From positions 1-64,000 of the forward strand of contig JAABSX010000010.1 in the NCBI GenBank assembly GCA_011390205.1: 64,000 nucleotides of DNA, written 5' to 3'. Under the pieces are notes generated by a model. That model saw only the letters and a program-made list of their open reading frames with translations. It searched no databases and had not been told where the DNA came from. Shown one piece after another: positions 1 to 9,075 of this stretch (position 1 is its first letter; each line of letters starts with the position of its first letter). The position numbers and the translations under genes were made by a program. This DNA is from Microscillaceae bacterium. GTDB lineage: Bacteria; Bacteroidota; Bacteroidia; Cytophagales; Microscillaceae.

Positions 1-143
1 TCTCTAATAGTACTTTCACTTACCCCATAGCCTTCGGCTACAAGCCTAGTTTCCATGAGCCATTCGTGGGTTTCGTGTGGTCTGATGGTGAGTGTGAGGT
101 CTTCAAATTGGGTTTCGATGAGGAGTTGTTGTTGATTTTCCAT
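1..143 (-). CDS. Antirepressor-like protein, 5' part only (runs off left edge)
   Basis: The reading frame starts at the ATG at 143 and is still open at the window edge, so only about 47 residues are visible. They match the start of the next gene closely: MENQQQLLIETQF versus METKLIVEARF, then HEWLMETRLVAEGYGVSEST versus HEWLLESYLVAKGYGVTAN. The two are therefore tandem paralogues. The neighbour resembles Bro-N type phage antirepressors, so the same tentative family is inferred here. No function can be assigned from this fragment alone. Confidence 0.5.
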   Translation of the reverse strand, partial: MENQQQLLIETQFEDLTLTIRPHETHEWLMETRLVAEGYGVSESTIR

Positions 144-180
144 TAGATTAAAGATTAAAGTTTAATAAAAATAATGAATA

Positions 181-543
181 TCAGGTATAAATACGAATTT
201 TGAATATGTTTTTTGACGCTTGTTTGGTGAAATATTCCGTCCAATCTCTGAATAGCCTCGCTCTTGCTGACTTGATGAAAAAGCCTAAGCGGATGACACC
301 TCGTTTTGTCCAAAATATAACATTACGTCTTTGACCTGACTTCACAATTTGTGAACCCAGCCAATGAATTCCCTCAATTAATTCTTCTTCATTTCTTTTT
401 TTATGGTTTGAGATGATATTTGCTGTAACTCCATAGCCTTTAGCTACTAAATAAGATTCAAGAAGCCACTCGTGTTCTTGGTCTTGATAAATATCTAAGT
501 ATAAATCATCAAAACGTGCTTCTACGATTAATTTTGTTTCCAT
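181..543 (-). CDS. Bro-N/antirepressor-like small protein
   Basis: A 120-residue protein. The frame opens at 570, but the ATG at 543 is preferred because it aligns with the start of the tandem paralogue at 143. The C-terminal half (FWTKRGVIRLGFFIKSARAR followed by LFRDWTEYF) has the pattern of Bro-N antirepressors, which end in a hydrophobic strand and an R-x-F-R-x-W helix. Such proteins sit in prophages and mobile islands, where they act on repressors or DNA. Together with its paralogue and the XRE regulator next to it, this suggests the end of an accessory island. Assignment is by pattern only. Confidence 0.5.
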   Translation of the reverse strand: METKLIVEARFDDLYLDIYQDQEHEWLLESYLVAKGYGVTANIISNHKKRNEEELIEGIHWLGSQIVKSGQRRNVIFWTKRGVIRLGFFIKSARARLFRDWTEYFTKQASKNIFKIRIYT

Positions 544-614
544 TCTATTTGATTTAAAGTAAAGGTGCAAATATAATAAAAATGTCTTTATAAAGACATT
601 TTAAATAAAAAAAA

Positions 615-815
615 TTAAAATTCTCCTCCCTTCTTTTCAAAAAAAAGTCTTAGAAGCATAGTTATCGATTTAGATATTTTAGCTCCGTTTTCATATTCGC
701 TTAGCTTTGTCCTTGTGATACCTGTTTCTTTACTTAATTCTACTTGTGTCAATCCATATTTTTTCCTCAGTTCTTTTAGTTTTTCTCCTGTGAATTGTTC
801 GGTTTCTTTGCTCAT
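615..815 (-). CDS. Small XRE-family HTH regulator
   Basis: A 66-residue protein made almost wholly of one Cro/C1-type helix-turn-helix: ELRKKYGLTQVELSKETGIT is the first two helices and RTKLSEYENG the recognition helix. It carries a short basic C-terminus (FFEKKGGEF). It is DNA-binding and likely autoregulatory. Single-domain XRE proteins of this size are common next to phage genes and toxin-antitoxin pairs. No toxin partner is visible; the neighbour upstream in the window is antirepressor-like. The downstream rfbA is divergently transcribed, so the two share a 130-bp promoter region. Confidence 0.75.
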   Translation of the reverse strand: MSKETEQFTGEKLKELRKKYGLTQVELSKETGITRTKLSEYENGAKISKSITMLLRLFFEKKGGEF

Positions 816-943
816 ATAATTAATGTGGTATTGATATTAAGTTTATCAAATGTATAAAAAAGCTTGTCAAAATCCTAAATTAATTGCCATACCCATAAAA
901 TCCTATTAATTTAGCAATCGAAATCAAATTAAATCAAGAACCT

Positions 944-1807
944 ATGAAAGGAATCATATTAGCAGGTGGCTCAGGTACTCGTTTACATCCACTTACAGTA
1001 TCTATCAGTAAGCAGCTGATGCCAGTATATGATAAGCCCATGATTTATTATCCACTTTCTATTTTGATGCAGGCTGGCATCAGAGAGGTTTTGATTATCA
1101 CCACACCGAGGGATATTTCTCTTTTCAAGCAGCTCCTTGGAGATGGGCATCATTTGGGCTGTGAGTTTTCGTATGCCATTCAAGAAGTACCTAATGGGCT
1201 TGCACAGGCTTTTGTGATAGGCAAAGACTTTATAGGTACTGACAAAGTAGCCTTGATTTTGGGCGATAATATTTTTTATGGCAGTGGGCTTGAAAGACTT
1301 CTTCAAGAGAACAATAACCCTGATGGTGGGGTAGTATTTGCCTACCATGTATCAGACCCTGAGCGTTATGGGGTGGTAGAGTTTGATAAGCATTTAAAGG
1401 CGATTTCTATCGAAGAAAAACCAAAGCTTCCTAAATCCAATTATGCAGTACCAGGGCTTTATTTTTATGACAATCAAGTAGTAGAAATCGCACAATCTTT
1501 GAAGCCCTCACAAAGAGGGGAGTATGAAATTACAGATGTAAATAAGATTTATCTACAAAACCAAGCCTTGCATGTTGGTATATTAGACAGGGGGACTGCT
1601 TGGCTAGATACAGGCACTTTTACTTCTCTGATGCAGGCAGGGCAGTATGTGCAGGTGATAGAAGAAAGACAAGGGCTTAAGATTGGATGTATAGAAGAGA
1701 TTGCTTATCAGATGGGGTATATTGGCAGTGCTCAGTTAGAAAAAATAGCGCAGCCATTGCTCAAAAGTGGCTATGGAGAGTACTTACTTCGTTTGATAGA
1801 AAAATAA
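944..1807 (+). CDS. rfbA: Glucose-1-phosphate thymidylyltransferase
   Basis: Makes dTDP-glucose from dTTP and glucose-1-phosphate, the first step of dTDP-L-rhamnose synthesis in the cytoplasm. The 287-residue length is typical. The nucleotide-binding signature [13 protein letters not shown] is at residues 6-18, followed by K23 in [11 protein letters not shown] and by ILGDNIFYG near residue 106. It is followed 63 bp later by rfbC in the same direction. rfbB and rfbD, needed for the other two steps, are not in the window, so the pathway genes are split. Confidence 0.95.
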   Translation: MKGIILAGGSGTRLHPLTVSISKQLMPVYDKPMIYYPLSILMQAGIREVLIITTPRDISLFKQLLGDGHHLGCEFSYAIQEVPNGLAQAFVIGKDFIGTDKVALILGDNIFYGSGLERLLQENNNPDGGVVFAYHVSDPERYGVVEFDKHLKAISIEEKPKLPKSNYAVPGLYFYDNQVVEIAQSLKPSQRGEYEITDVNKIYLQNQALHVGILDRGTAWLDTGTFTSLMQAGQYVQVIEERQGLKIGCIEEIAYQMGYIGSAQLEKIAQPLLKSGYGEYLLRLIEK

Positions 1808-1870
1808 ATTCTTTCAGCGTAAAACAAATAACTAAGACAAACTTTAACGAAAACAAATAACTATACTACT

Positions 1871-2422
1871 ATGCCATATCATCAAACGCCTCTTTCTGGT
1901 TTGTGGGTTTTTGAGCCAAAGGTCATAACAGATGAGCGAGGCTTTTTTTATGAAAGCTTTAATCACCGTAATTTCGTGGAGGCTACTGCTTTCACTGGGC
2001 ATTTTGTGCAAGATAACCACTCTTTGTCTTCTTATGGAGTGATGCGTGGCTTACACTGTCAGTTGCCACCCCATGACCAATCCAAGCTGGTGCGTGCAGT
2101 CAGGGGCGAAATATTAGATGTAGCAGTAGATGTACGTAAATGCTCACCTACTTACAAGCAACATTTTAGCATTTTGCTTTCTGCCGAAAATAAGAAACAA
2201 CTTTTTATCCCCAAAGGATTTCTTCACGGCTTCATCGTGTTGAGTGAGGAGGCGGAGCTACTCTATAAATGTGACCATTATTATGCTCCTAGCTCGGAGT
2301 CAGGGGTGATTTATAGTGATGAAGAACTAGCAATAGACTGGAATGTGCCTGCCTCTGAGATTATTGTATCACAAAAAGATTTAAATCTTAAGCCCATCTC
2401 AGAGACCGAACTTACTTTTTAA
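1871..2422 (+). CDS. rfbC: dTDP-4-dehydrorhamnose 3,5-epimerase
   Basis: A cupin-fold enzyme that epimerises C3 and C5 of dTDP-4-keto-6-deoxyglucose. The 183-residue length fits. The catalytic His lies in GVMRGLHCQ and the catalytic-region Tyr in ELLYKCDHYYAP; FIPKGFLHGF is the usual third motif. It lies downstream of rfbA in one probable operon. Its stop codon overlaps the stop of the convergent TetR gene, so transcription must end within or beyond the neighbour. It serves surface polysaccharide synthesis. Confidence 0.95.
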   Translation: MPYHQTPLSGLWVFEPKVITDERGFFYESFNHRNFVEATAFTGHFVQDNHSLSSYGVMRGLHCQLPPHDQSKLVRAVRGEILDVAVDVRKCSPTYKQHFSILLSAENKKQLFIPKGFLHGFIVLSEEAELLYKCDHYYAPSSESGVIYSDEELAIDWNVPASEIIVSQKDLNLKPISETELTF

Positions 2423-3036
2423 TTTTCTTTTTGCAAGACACCATACTTGATGATTCTCAATAAGTTTGCTGTCAGTTGTTCTTTCTCTTGTATATCCGAA
2501 GCACTGATTTGGCTAAAGTCTTGAACTCCATAGCTCCACTGACTTAGCAAAAAAGCCAACAAACTTGCTTGCACATCGCTTTTGATATTCCCTTTTGCCT
2601 GGGCTGCTTTGATGAGTTTCTCAAAATAATCTGTGCTTTGCTTAAGCACTACCAGGTGCAAATCTCCTAAGTCATCTGCGTGCCTTTCTTGGAAGGCATT
2701 GTATAGAAATCTGGAGATATGCGGAAAGACTGCTTCAAACTGTAGCCCAAGTTTGTGGATTGTTTCAAACCAATCAAAGAAATTTTCGGGAGAAGAGGCA
2801 AGCCTTTCTTGAATATATGCCTGTTTTTGTTTACTGGCATACGTTATCAGGTAGAGGTACACATCTTTTTTATTTTCAAAATATTGATAAACGCTGCCCT
2901 TGGCAATGCGCAAATTTTCTACTAAGCGACTTATAGAAGCTTTTTCATAAGGACAATCAGAAAATTCTTTCAGAGCTGCTTCTATAAATTTTTGTCTTTT
3001 GGCATCAGATAATCGTAAAAAGGTAGGCTTGGGCAT
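2419..3036 (-). CDS. TetR/AcrR family transcriptional regulator
   Basis: About 205 residues. The start MPKPTFLRLSDAKRQ at 3036 is preferred to the upstream ATG at 3063 because it begins right before the DNA-binding domain. The TetR helix-turn-helix is clear: ASISRLVENLRIAKGSVYQY followed by FENKKDVYLYLI. The ligand-binding C-terminal half is unlike anything I can name. No efflux or enzyme gene is divergent from it; the tRNA-Leu gene lies just upstream. It converges on rfbC with overlapping stop codons. Target and inducer are unknown. Confidence 0.85.
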   Translation of the reverse strand: MPKPTFLRLSDAKRQKFIEAALKEFSDCPYEKASISRLVENLRIAKGSVYQYFENKKDVYLYLITYASKQKQAYIQERLASSPENFFDWFETIHKLGLQFEAVFPHISRFLYNAFQERHADDLGDLHLVVLKQSTDYFEKLIKAAQAKGNIKSDVQASLLAFLLSQWSYGVQDFSQISASDIQEKEQLTANLLRIIKYGVLQKEN

Positions 3037-3090
3037 ACTTATTTTTTTTGAATGACGAAGCAATTTTAAAAAACCAAACTTAATCGCTTA

Positions 3091-3128
3091 AAAAACAAAA
3101 AACCCACTGAAATATACTTTCAATGGGT
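3091..3128 (-). terminator. Intrinsic terminator of the tRNA-Leu gene
   Basis: On the minus strand an 11-bp stem (ACCCATTGAAA with TTTCAGTGGGT, one G-U) is followed by a T-rich run. It starts 13 nt after the tRNA-Leu 3' end. Confidence 0.8.
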
Positions 3129-3140
3129 CTGAGAGATTGT

Positions 3141-3223
3141 GCTCGCGGGGGGATTCGAACCCCCACACCACTTAAGGCACCACCCCCTCAAGATGGCGTG
3201 TCTACCAATTTCACCACGTGAGC
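3141..3223 (-). tRNA. tRNA-Leu (anticodon GAG)
   Basis: An 83-nt class II tRNA with a long variable arm. The anticodon arm CCATC-TTGAGGG-GGTGG gives GAG, and the T arm is GGGGG-TTCGAAT-CCCCC. The D arm reads TGGTGAAATTGGTAGACACG. The acceptor stem pairs GCTCACG with CGCGAGC, leaving one A-C mismatch at the fifth pair. CCA is not encoded. A terminator lies just downstream. Confidence 0.95.
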
Positions 3224-3286
3224 TTCATGTAATAGTGTGCAAAAATACAGATAATCAGTATAATTGCCAAATTTTGATTGATTTTT

Positions 3287-3808
3287 TTAGGATGATTTTT
3301 CATCAAACCAAGCGGCATACATAGGGTATGCTCCTGCAATGCGTTCAATCTCTGATTGGGTAAACTCATTGGTGTTTTTGATGAATTTGGCTGGATTGCC
3401 TGCCCAGATTTGCCCCGATTCTATCACTGTGTTTTGTAACACTACTGCGCCTGCGCCTATAATTGCCCCTGTTTTGACCAATACGCCATCCATCACTATA
3501 GCACCCATACCTATGAGTACTTTGTCTTCAATAGTACAGCCATGCACAATGGCATTGTGTGCAATAGAAACTTGATTGCCAATGCGTGTTTCATTGCGTT
3601 GGTAAGTCGCATGGATGACAGCCCCATCTTGCACATTGACTTGATTGCCCATAATAATGGGGCTTACATCTCCACGTACTACTGCATTAAACCATATACT
3701 GCATTGCTTGCCCATTTTGATTTGACCAATCAGGGTAGCATTTTCTGCCAAAAAACAATCTTCGCCTATCTCTGGGCTAAAGCCTCTTATAGATTTGATA
3801 AGTGCCAT
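3287..3808 (-). CDS. Gamma-carbonic anhydrase family (left-handed beta-helix) protein
   Basis: A 173-residue trimeric left-handed beta-helix protein of the YrdA/PaaY type. Imperfect hexapeptide repeats run from about residue 12 to 145 (for example ENATLIGQIKMGKQCSIWFN and RGDVSPIIMGNQVNVQDGAV). The three zinc-ligand histidines are present: H in GAVIHATYQ, and two in IAHNAIVHGCTI. Many relatives have weak or no carbonic anhydrase activity, so the substrate is left open. It is divergent from the Gfo/Idh gene with an 85-bp gap. Confidence 0.85.
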   Translation of the reverse strand: MALIKSIRGFSPEIGEDCFLAENATLIGQIKMGKQCSIWFNAVVRGDVSPIIMGNQVNVQDGAVIHATYQRNETRIGNQVSIAHNAIVHGCTIEDKVLIGMGAIVMDGVLVKTGAIIGAGAVVLQNTVIESGQIWAGNPAKFIKNTNEFTQSEIERIAGAYPMYAAWFDEKSS

Positions 3809-3893
3809 ATCTAAAATTTTTTATTTGCATTCAATGAATCATTGCCAGAAAATTAGTAAATTCCATTGAATTTTACACTAACTCTCTAAGATT

Positions 3894-4880
3894 ATGCATC
3901 AAATTATTCGCTGGGGGATTATGGGGCTGGGCAAGATTGCCCATAAATTTGCAGAAGGATTGGCTTTTGTGCCTGACAGCAGGCTAGTGGCTGTAGCCTC
4001 TCGAAGCCCCGAAAAAGCAGCAGCTTTTGCCCAAAAATTTGCTGTGGAGTATTTTTATGCTACTTATGAAGCAATGCTAGAAAACTCAGAACTGGATGTG
4101 ATCTATATCGCTACACCTCATTCTCTGCATCATCAAAATACTTTACAGTGCCTAGAAAAGGGCATCGCCGTTTTGTGTGAAAAGCCCTTTGCTATGAATC
4201 TGGCACAGGTTAAAGCCATGACAGCCCTCGCAAAGCAGAAAAAAGTCTTTCTGATGGAAGCACTCTGGACCAGGTTTTTACCCTCTTTTGAGAAAGTACG
4301 GCAGATGATTCAATCTGATGAAATAGGCAATATTCGATTGATTCAAGCTGATTTTGGATTTAAAGCCCCTTTTGACCCTAATGCAAGGCTTTTTAATAAA
4401 TCTCTGGGTGGAGGTTCTTTGCTAGATGTAGGGATTTATCCTGTATTCTTAGCCTTGAGCCTGCTCGGGAAGCCTGCACAAATCCTTGCTACTGCTCAGA
4501 TAGGGAGCACAGGGGTAGATGAGAGCTGTGGTATTTTGTTTAAATATGAGACGGGTGCTTTGGCAGTGTTGTCATCTTCATTGGTAGCACAGCAATCTGT
4601 GGAAGCCCATATTTTTGGAGACAAAGCAAGTATCCATATGAGCAAGCCTTTTCATGCACCACAGACCAAGCTAAGCCGCATAGAGCAGCCTGCCTCTGAG
4701 CAATTCATCGAAATCACTCAAGAAGGAAACGGTTATAATTATGAAGCAGCAGAAGTAGGAAATTGTCTGAGGGCAGAGCAGCTTGAGAGCCATGCAATGC
4801 CACACAGTTTAAGTCTTGAGCTAATGGAAGTGCTCGATAAAATCCGTGCAGAAGCAGGGATTTTTTATGAGTTAGAATGA
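3894..4880 (+). CDS. Gfo/Idh/MocA family NAD(P)-dependent oxidoreductase
   Basis: 328 residues with an N-terminal Rossmann fold (GIMGLGKIAHKFAEGL, residues 8-23) and the family motif CEKPFAMN with its conserved Lys near residue 99. The sequence MEALWTRFLPSF near residue 122 is typical of the subgroup related to trans-1,2-dihydrobenzene-1,2-diol dehydrogenase. It should oxidise or reduce a sugar or cyclic diol in the cytoplasm; the substrate is not predictable. An SDR gene follows after 54 bp and may be co-transcribed, with the terminator after that. Confidence 0.85.
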   Translation: MHQIIRWGIMGLGKIAHKFAEGLAFVPDSRLVAVASRSPEKAAAFAQKFAVEYFYATYEAMLENSELDVIYIATPHSLHHQNTLQCLEKGIAVLCEKPFAMNLAQVKAMTALAKQKKVFLMEALWTRFLPSFEKVRQMIQSDEIGNIRLIQADFGFKAPFDPNARLFNKSLGGGSLLDVGIYPVFLALSLLGKPAQILATAQIGSTGVDESCGILFKYETGALAVLSSSLVAQQSVEAHIFGDKASIHMSKPFHAPQTKLSRIEQPASEQFIEITQEGNGYNYEAAEVGNCLRAEQLESHAMPHSLSLELMEVLDKIRAEAGIFYELE

Positions 4881-4934
4881 ATTGTACAAAAAACCAATAT
4901 TGAAATAAATTAATCATCCTATACATTCAAAATC

Positions 4935-5780
4935 ATGCAAAATAAAATTTGTGTTATCACAGGTGCCAACTCGGGCATCGGCTTTTATACAGCACTCGCC
5001 TTGGCTAAGAAAGGTGCAAAGATTGTAATGGTTTGTCGAAATGATCAAAAAGCTGAAGCTGCCAAAAAAGACATCATAGACCAAACCCAGAATGATAAGA
5101 TTGAAATCTTTTTGGCCGATTTTGCCTCTATCGCAGAAACCAAAAGCGTAGCAAAAGAAGTAGCTGCCAAGTATCCTGTCATAGATGTACTTATCAACAA
5201 CGCAGGCTTTATTGCCAAAAAATACAGAGAAATTACCATTGATGGGCTAGAAAAAACTTTCGCAGTCAATCATATGGGTTATTTTGTCTTTACACACGGA
5301 CTTTTGGATGCTGTCAAAGCAGCTCCGCAGGGCAGGATTATCAATGTATCTTCGGAGGCACACAAGTTTGTCAGAAAAGTAGATTTGACCAACTTGCAGC
5401 TCACAAGAGGCTACAGCAGCTTAAAGGCTTATGGCATTTCCAAACTTTGCAACATTTGGTTTACACAAGAATTGGCAAGGCGTTTAGAAGGCTCAGGCAT
5501 TACTGTCAATGCAGTACACCCTGGTGCAGTATCCACTAATTTTGGGCTAGACAGTGTGCCGATTTTTGAAACGCTGCTCAAACTGGGGAGGAGATTTTTA
5601 TTGACGGCAGAGCAAGGTGCGCAGACTTCTATCTTTTTGGCAACGAACCCAGAGGTAAGGCATATTACTGGGGAGTATTTCTCTAAATCTCAAATCAAGG
5701 CCGTAAGCCGTGATGCACGGGATGATGCCAAAGCTAAAAAACTCTGGCAGTTAAGCCTTGATATAGCAGGATTAATTTAG
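4935..5780 (+). CDS. Short-chain dehydrogenase/reductase (retinol dehydrogenase-like)
   Basis: 281 residues. The cofactor motif TGANSGIG is at residues 9-16, NNAG near residue 91, the catalytic Ser in INVSSEAH, and YGISK (YxxxK) near residue 161. The layout and the insert after NVSSEAHKF resemble the retinol dehydrogenase-like group of SDR enzymes, but bacterial members have varied substrates. It is downstream of the Gfo/Idh gene and followed by a strong terminator 29 bp past the stop. Confidence 0.88.
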   Translation: MQNKICVITGANSGIGFYTALALAKKGAKIVMVCRNDQKAEAAKKDIIDQTQNDKIEIFLADFASIAETKSVAKEVAAKYPVIDVLINNAGFIAKKYREITIDGLEKTFAVNHMGYFVFTHGLLDAVKAAPQGRIINVSSEAHKFVRKVDLTNLQLTRGYSSLKAYGISKLCNIWFTQELARRLEGSGITVNAVHPGAVSTNFGLDSVPIFETLLKLGRRFLLTAEQGAQTSIFLATNPEVRHITGEYFSKSQIKAVSRDARDDAKAKKLWQLSLDIAGLI

Positions 5781-5808
5781 ATTATGACTGGTAAGTCATT
5801 TTATTTTG

Positions 5809-5847
5809 AACCTAAAAATGACTGGTAAGTCATTTTTAGGTTTTTTC
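5809..5847 (+). terminator. Strong intrinsic terminator after the SDR gene
   Basis: A 15-bp perfect stem (AACCTAAAAATGACT with AGTCATTTTTAGGTT) with a GGTA loop runs into a T tract. The inner 18 nt (ATGACTGGTAAGTCATTT) also occurs once just upstream at 5784-5801, making a short tandem repeat. Confidence 0.85.
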
Positions 5848-6273
5848 ATTTTGTGTAAAGCAAATATAAAAACCTAATTATGTTATTGTTAATAAGTTAA
5901 TATAGAATAACTTTTTGGCAAGGGTTTTTTACTTAATTTTCGTCTAAAAATCAGTGTTTTGTAGTGTAGGATGTTTTCTAGACGGTCTTTTTATTTTGTA
6001 TAATAAATTTTTTAGACCTTAAAGCAAAATTTTATTTTGTTTAAAGTATTTGTATTACATAAAATTCTGATTTTGAAAATATCTAGGTGAAGAGGTTTTT
6101 TTGCTTTTAGGCAGCCTTATCATCAAACTATTCCATTAAAATATTGATTCTATGTCTAGAGTCTCACATCAAGCATTTGTTGTCTTGTGGCCTTGAATAC
6201 TTGAATGCAATTTTTTATAGTACTTCTACATAACACACTGATAATTAGCACATTTCTAAATATTGATTAATTT
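5848..6273. other. Non-coding spacer before pdxH
   Basis: About 430 bp of AT-rich DNA with no credible ORF, RNA gene or repeat. It presumably holds the pdxH promoter, which I could not place with confidence. Confidence 0.5.
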
Positions 6274-6927
6274 ATGAAAAATCACTCACAAGAAATAGCC
6301 CAAATCCGAAAAGAATATACACTTCATGGGCTAGATTTTACGGACATAGACAGCAATCCCTTCATACAATTTAAGCATTGGTTTGATGATGCCATGAAGG
6401 CAGAAGTGCCTGAGCCGAACGCGATGCACCTTGCTACAGCCTCTGCCTCGGGGCAGCCTTCTGGGCGGATTGTGTTATTGAAAGGATTAGATGAAACAGG
6501 CTTTGTATTTTATACCAATTATGAAAGTCAGAAAGGGAAGAATCTTGCTGAGAATCCTCTGGCTTCTCTGACATTTTTTTGGGCAGAATTAGAACGGCAG
6601 GTACGCATAGAAGGAAAGGTAGAAAAGGTAGCGGAAGAAGAGTCTATTGCTTACTTTCACTCTCGCCCACATAGCAGTCAGTTAGGAGCTTGGGCGTCTC
6701 CTCAAAGTCAGGCAATAGAAAATAGAGAAGTACTAGAAAATAATTTTAAATCACTAGAGGCAAAATATGAAGAGGGGAAAGTACCCAAACCATCGCACTG
6801 GGGAGGGTATCGTTTGCTTCCGCAGCAGATAGAGTTTTGGCAAGGTCGCCCTAGCCGCCTGCACGATAGGATTTTGTATCAAAATGAGAGAAGTAACCTC
6901 TGGAAAATAGAGCGTCTTGCTCCTTAA
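6274..6927 (+). CDS. pdxH: Pyridoxamine 5'-phosphate oxidase
   Basis: FMN-dependent enzyme that oxidises PNP or PMP to pyridoxal 5'-phosphate. The 217-residue length is normal. Motifs: SGRIVLLKGLDETGFVFYTN (FMN binding), SQKGKNLAENP, the substrate loop HSRPHSSQLGAWAS, and the C-terminal FWQGRPSRLHDRI ending in WKIERLAP, the usual PdxH end. It is monocistronic by context: long spacer upstream, terminator downstream. The PLP product serves enzymes such as the aminotransferase at 58.9 kb. Confidence 0.95.
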   Translation: MKNHSQEIAQIRKEYTLHGLDFTDIDSNPFIQFKHWFDDAMKAEVPEPNAMHLATASASGQPSGRIVLLKGLDETGFVFYTNYESQKGKNLAENPLASLTFFWAELERQVRIEGKVEKVAEEESIAYFHSRPHSSQLGAWASPQSQAIENREVLENNFKSLEAKYEEGKVPKPSHWGGYRLLPQQIEFWQGRPSRLHDRILYQNERSNLWKIERLAP

Positions 6928-6949
6928 AATCAAGAAGCCATTATTTTAC

Positions 6950-6999
6950 AAAGCATAAAAAATCCCATACACTTTAATCTATGGGATTTTTTATGCTTT
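6950..6999. terminator. Bidirectional terminator between pdxH and the DUF1028 gene
   Basis: A 20-bp perfect inverted repeat (AAAGCATAAAAAATCCCATA and its complement) with a 10-nt loop has A/T runs on both sides. It can therefore end both convergent genes. Confidence 0.85.
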
Positions 7000-7018
7000 A
7001 GGAGAGGTAAAATTTAAT

Positions 7019-8020
7019 TTACAAAGCCATTATTTTTTTCAGTTCAATCTCATCTACATTGAGAAGCCCTGCCTTTTGTATGCGTGGGGTGAGTGTTTTC
7101 CAATTTTTATTTTTGGCAAAAATCTCTTTAAAAATAGGAAGTGCCTCTTCCATTTTTTGAATATTGACAAGCGCCACGGCATGCCAAAACTTCATTTCTT
7201 CATTTTCAGGAAACATTTTTTCAGCTTTTCCATAAGCTTTGAGTGCACCTTCCACGTCATTTTTTTCCATGGCAAGGTCTCCTTCGTTCATATAAGTATA
7301 GGCACGCTGCACATCCCAAAGTCTTCGAAGCTCTTTGAGAGGCTCAGGGCTATCATCTACTCTCAAATCTACGAGGCGGTCTTCCCAGACTTTTCCTGTA
7401 CTTTTTGCTTTTACGATAAGGATGGCGGCAGATTGTTTTCCTCTGATGTCTCCTCCAGCTTTTTCGGCAGCCTCTAAGCTAATGAGCAATCTATCTGCAA
7501 ATGCCTTGTCTTTTGACTTCTCAAAAGCTTCTGCCATGGCTGGCCATACTTTGCTGTTGAGCATCATGTTGGCTTGCACTGAGAACCCTTCACCGCTCAG
7601 GTGTCCTGCAGCTTCTATACATTTGGCACCTGTATGTGTAGCTACATTTCCGCTGGCATCTAAGATGGCAAACTGCCTAACAGCCTCACCCGGGTCTGCT
7701 TGTACCAATCCTCTGAGTGCTTGTGTGGCAGTAAAGCCTGCTTTGAGAAGCTCTAGCCCAGTAGGGCCTAGGGCAGGATTGACGAAAGATTGTGTGGCTA
7801 CTACACCCACGCCCGCCTCTCCCCAGATGACGAGTGAGCCTACCGAAAACCAGTGAGATTGTACGGCTACGCCCATATCTCCAGTCTCAGGGTCAATGGC
7901 TACAATAGAATACGTATGGGCCAGCGGTTCACTTCCGTAAGGTCTTTGCGCTTCTGATGAAAGTGAAAGCCCTAGTGAGAGCATTGTCAAGATTAAATAA
8001 AAGAGTGTATTTTGTCGCAT
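7019..8020 (-). CDS. DUF1028 family secreted protein with C-terminal TPR-like region
   Basis: 333 residues. A Sec signal peptide covers residues 1-24 (hydrophobic core LFYLILTMLSLGLSLS, cut after SEA). The DUF1028 domain fills about residues 34-235; it starts HTYSIVAIDPETGDMGVAVQ and contains GVGVVATQSFVNPALG. DUF1028 is placed in the Ntn-hydrolase-like fold group but has no proven reaction. The last 80 residues form two TPR-like helical pairs (YTYMNEGDLAMEKNDVEGAL). Convergent with pdxH across a shared terminator. Confidence 0.8.
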   Translation of the reverse strand: MRQNTLFYLILTMLSLGLSLSSEAQRPYGSEPLAHTYSIVAIDPETGDMGVAVQSHWFSVGSLVIWGEAGVGVVATQSFVNPALGPTGLELLKAGFTATQALRGLVQADPGEAVRQFAILDASGNVATHTGAKCIEAAGHLSGEGFSVQANMMLNSKVWPAMAEAFEKSKDKAFADRLLISLEAAEKAGGDIRGKQSAAILIVKAKSTGKVWEDRLVDLRVDDSPEPLKELRRLWDVQRAYTYMNEGDLAMEKNDVEGALKAYGKAEKMFPENEEMKFWHAVALVNIQKMEEALPIFKEIFAKNKNWKTLTPRIQKAGLLNVDEIELKKIMAL

Positions 8021-8277
8021 AAAATTAGAAATACGTTATAGGTATGTAAAGAGTGAAACCAATTATAGTAATAAATTTAGTAAATAAATAGTTCAAAACA
8101 GTCTAAATGTAGCAGTGAATTTAAAAAAAACAAATTTACATCTCATATCCCTCAAATTCTATTATTTTTGTGATATAAGATGTACGCTAGGTAAAATTTT
8201 AGAAGGCTTTCATAAATAGCTTATCGGTTGGTCAAAAATTCATCATCAAATAAATTAAGTCATTATAACACAAAAAC

Positions 8278-9033
8278 ATGGGCGCAAAAATTATTTCTCT
8301 CATCAATCACAAAGGAGGGGTAGGCAAGACCACTTCTACACTGAATCTAGGGAAGGCACTTTCTTTAGAATCTAAAAGGGTTTTAATTGTGGACATAGAC
8401 CCACAGGCTAACCTATCACAGGCTACAGGCATAGAAGAGCCTGAAACCAATATTTACCAAGCCATCTGTGGTGAGGCGGAGCTGCCCGTGATTAAGCTAA
8501 GTGATTACCTTGATATAGTGCCTGCCGATTTAGATTTATCTGAGGCAGAGCTAAGGCTTCAGTCAGATGTGAATGGTTATTTTATATTGAGAAAAATACT
8601 CGATAAGGTAGCTGTTAATTATGATTTTATTCTGGTAGATTGCCCTCCTTCTTTGGGTGTACTGACGCTAAACTCCCTGATTGCATCGGATTATGTCATC
8701 GTGATAGTGCAGTCTGAGTACCTTGCTGTCAAAGGTTTACAGACCATTTTTAACTTAATAGAAAAGCTCAAAGAAAATTTGAATACAGATTTAGAGATAT
8801 TGGGTATGCTCATTACACAGACGAATCACACTGTATTCAGAAAAACCATTGCTGAGACGGTCAGGGGGTTGTATGAAGGAAGAGTATTTCAGACTACGAT
8901 TCGGCAGAACATCACCCTTGCAGAGGCTTCGGCAGCAGGTAAAGATGTATTTACTTTTGATGCAAAATGCAATGGTGCAGAGGATTATGCGGCACTTGCC
9001 AAAGAAATTCTTTCTGAGCGCCTGGCTGTCTAG
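8278..9033 (+). CDS. ParA family partition ATPase
   Basis: A 251-residue P-loop ATPase of the short ParA/Soj class. The deviant Walker A is HKGGVGKTTS at residues 11-20, Walker A' is VDIDPQANLS, and Walker B is ILVDCPPSLG. It lacks the N-terminal HTH of P1-type ParA. It binds DNA non-specifically as an ATP dimer and is switched by ParB; the ParB-like gene follows after 42 bp. A TAnnTTTG-like box (TATTTTTG at 8163-8170) lies 108 bp upstream. Whether this pair segregates the chromosome or came from a plasmid is open. Confidence 0.9.
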   Translation: MGAKIISLINHKGGVGKTTSTLNLGKALSLESKRVLIVDIDPQANLSQATGIEEPETNIYQAICGEAELPVIKLSDYLDIVPADLDLSEAELRLQSDVNGYFILRKILDKVAVNYDFILVDCPPSLGVLTLNSLIASDYVIVIVQSEYLAVKGLQTIFNLIEKLKENLNTDLEILGMLITQTNHTVFRKTIAETVRGLYEGRVFQTTIRQNITLAEASAAGKDVFTFDAKCNGAEDYAALAKEILSERLAV

Positions 9034-9075
9034 TGGTACAGTAAGATTGATTTATAAATAACAATAGAAAAAGAC

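Noticed and set aside
3139-3324. A 61-codon plus-strand frame across the tRNA-Leu
   Set aside because: It lies over a clear tRNA gene and its translation (MLAGGFEPPHH...) is the well-known artefact of reading a tRNA in reverse.
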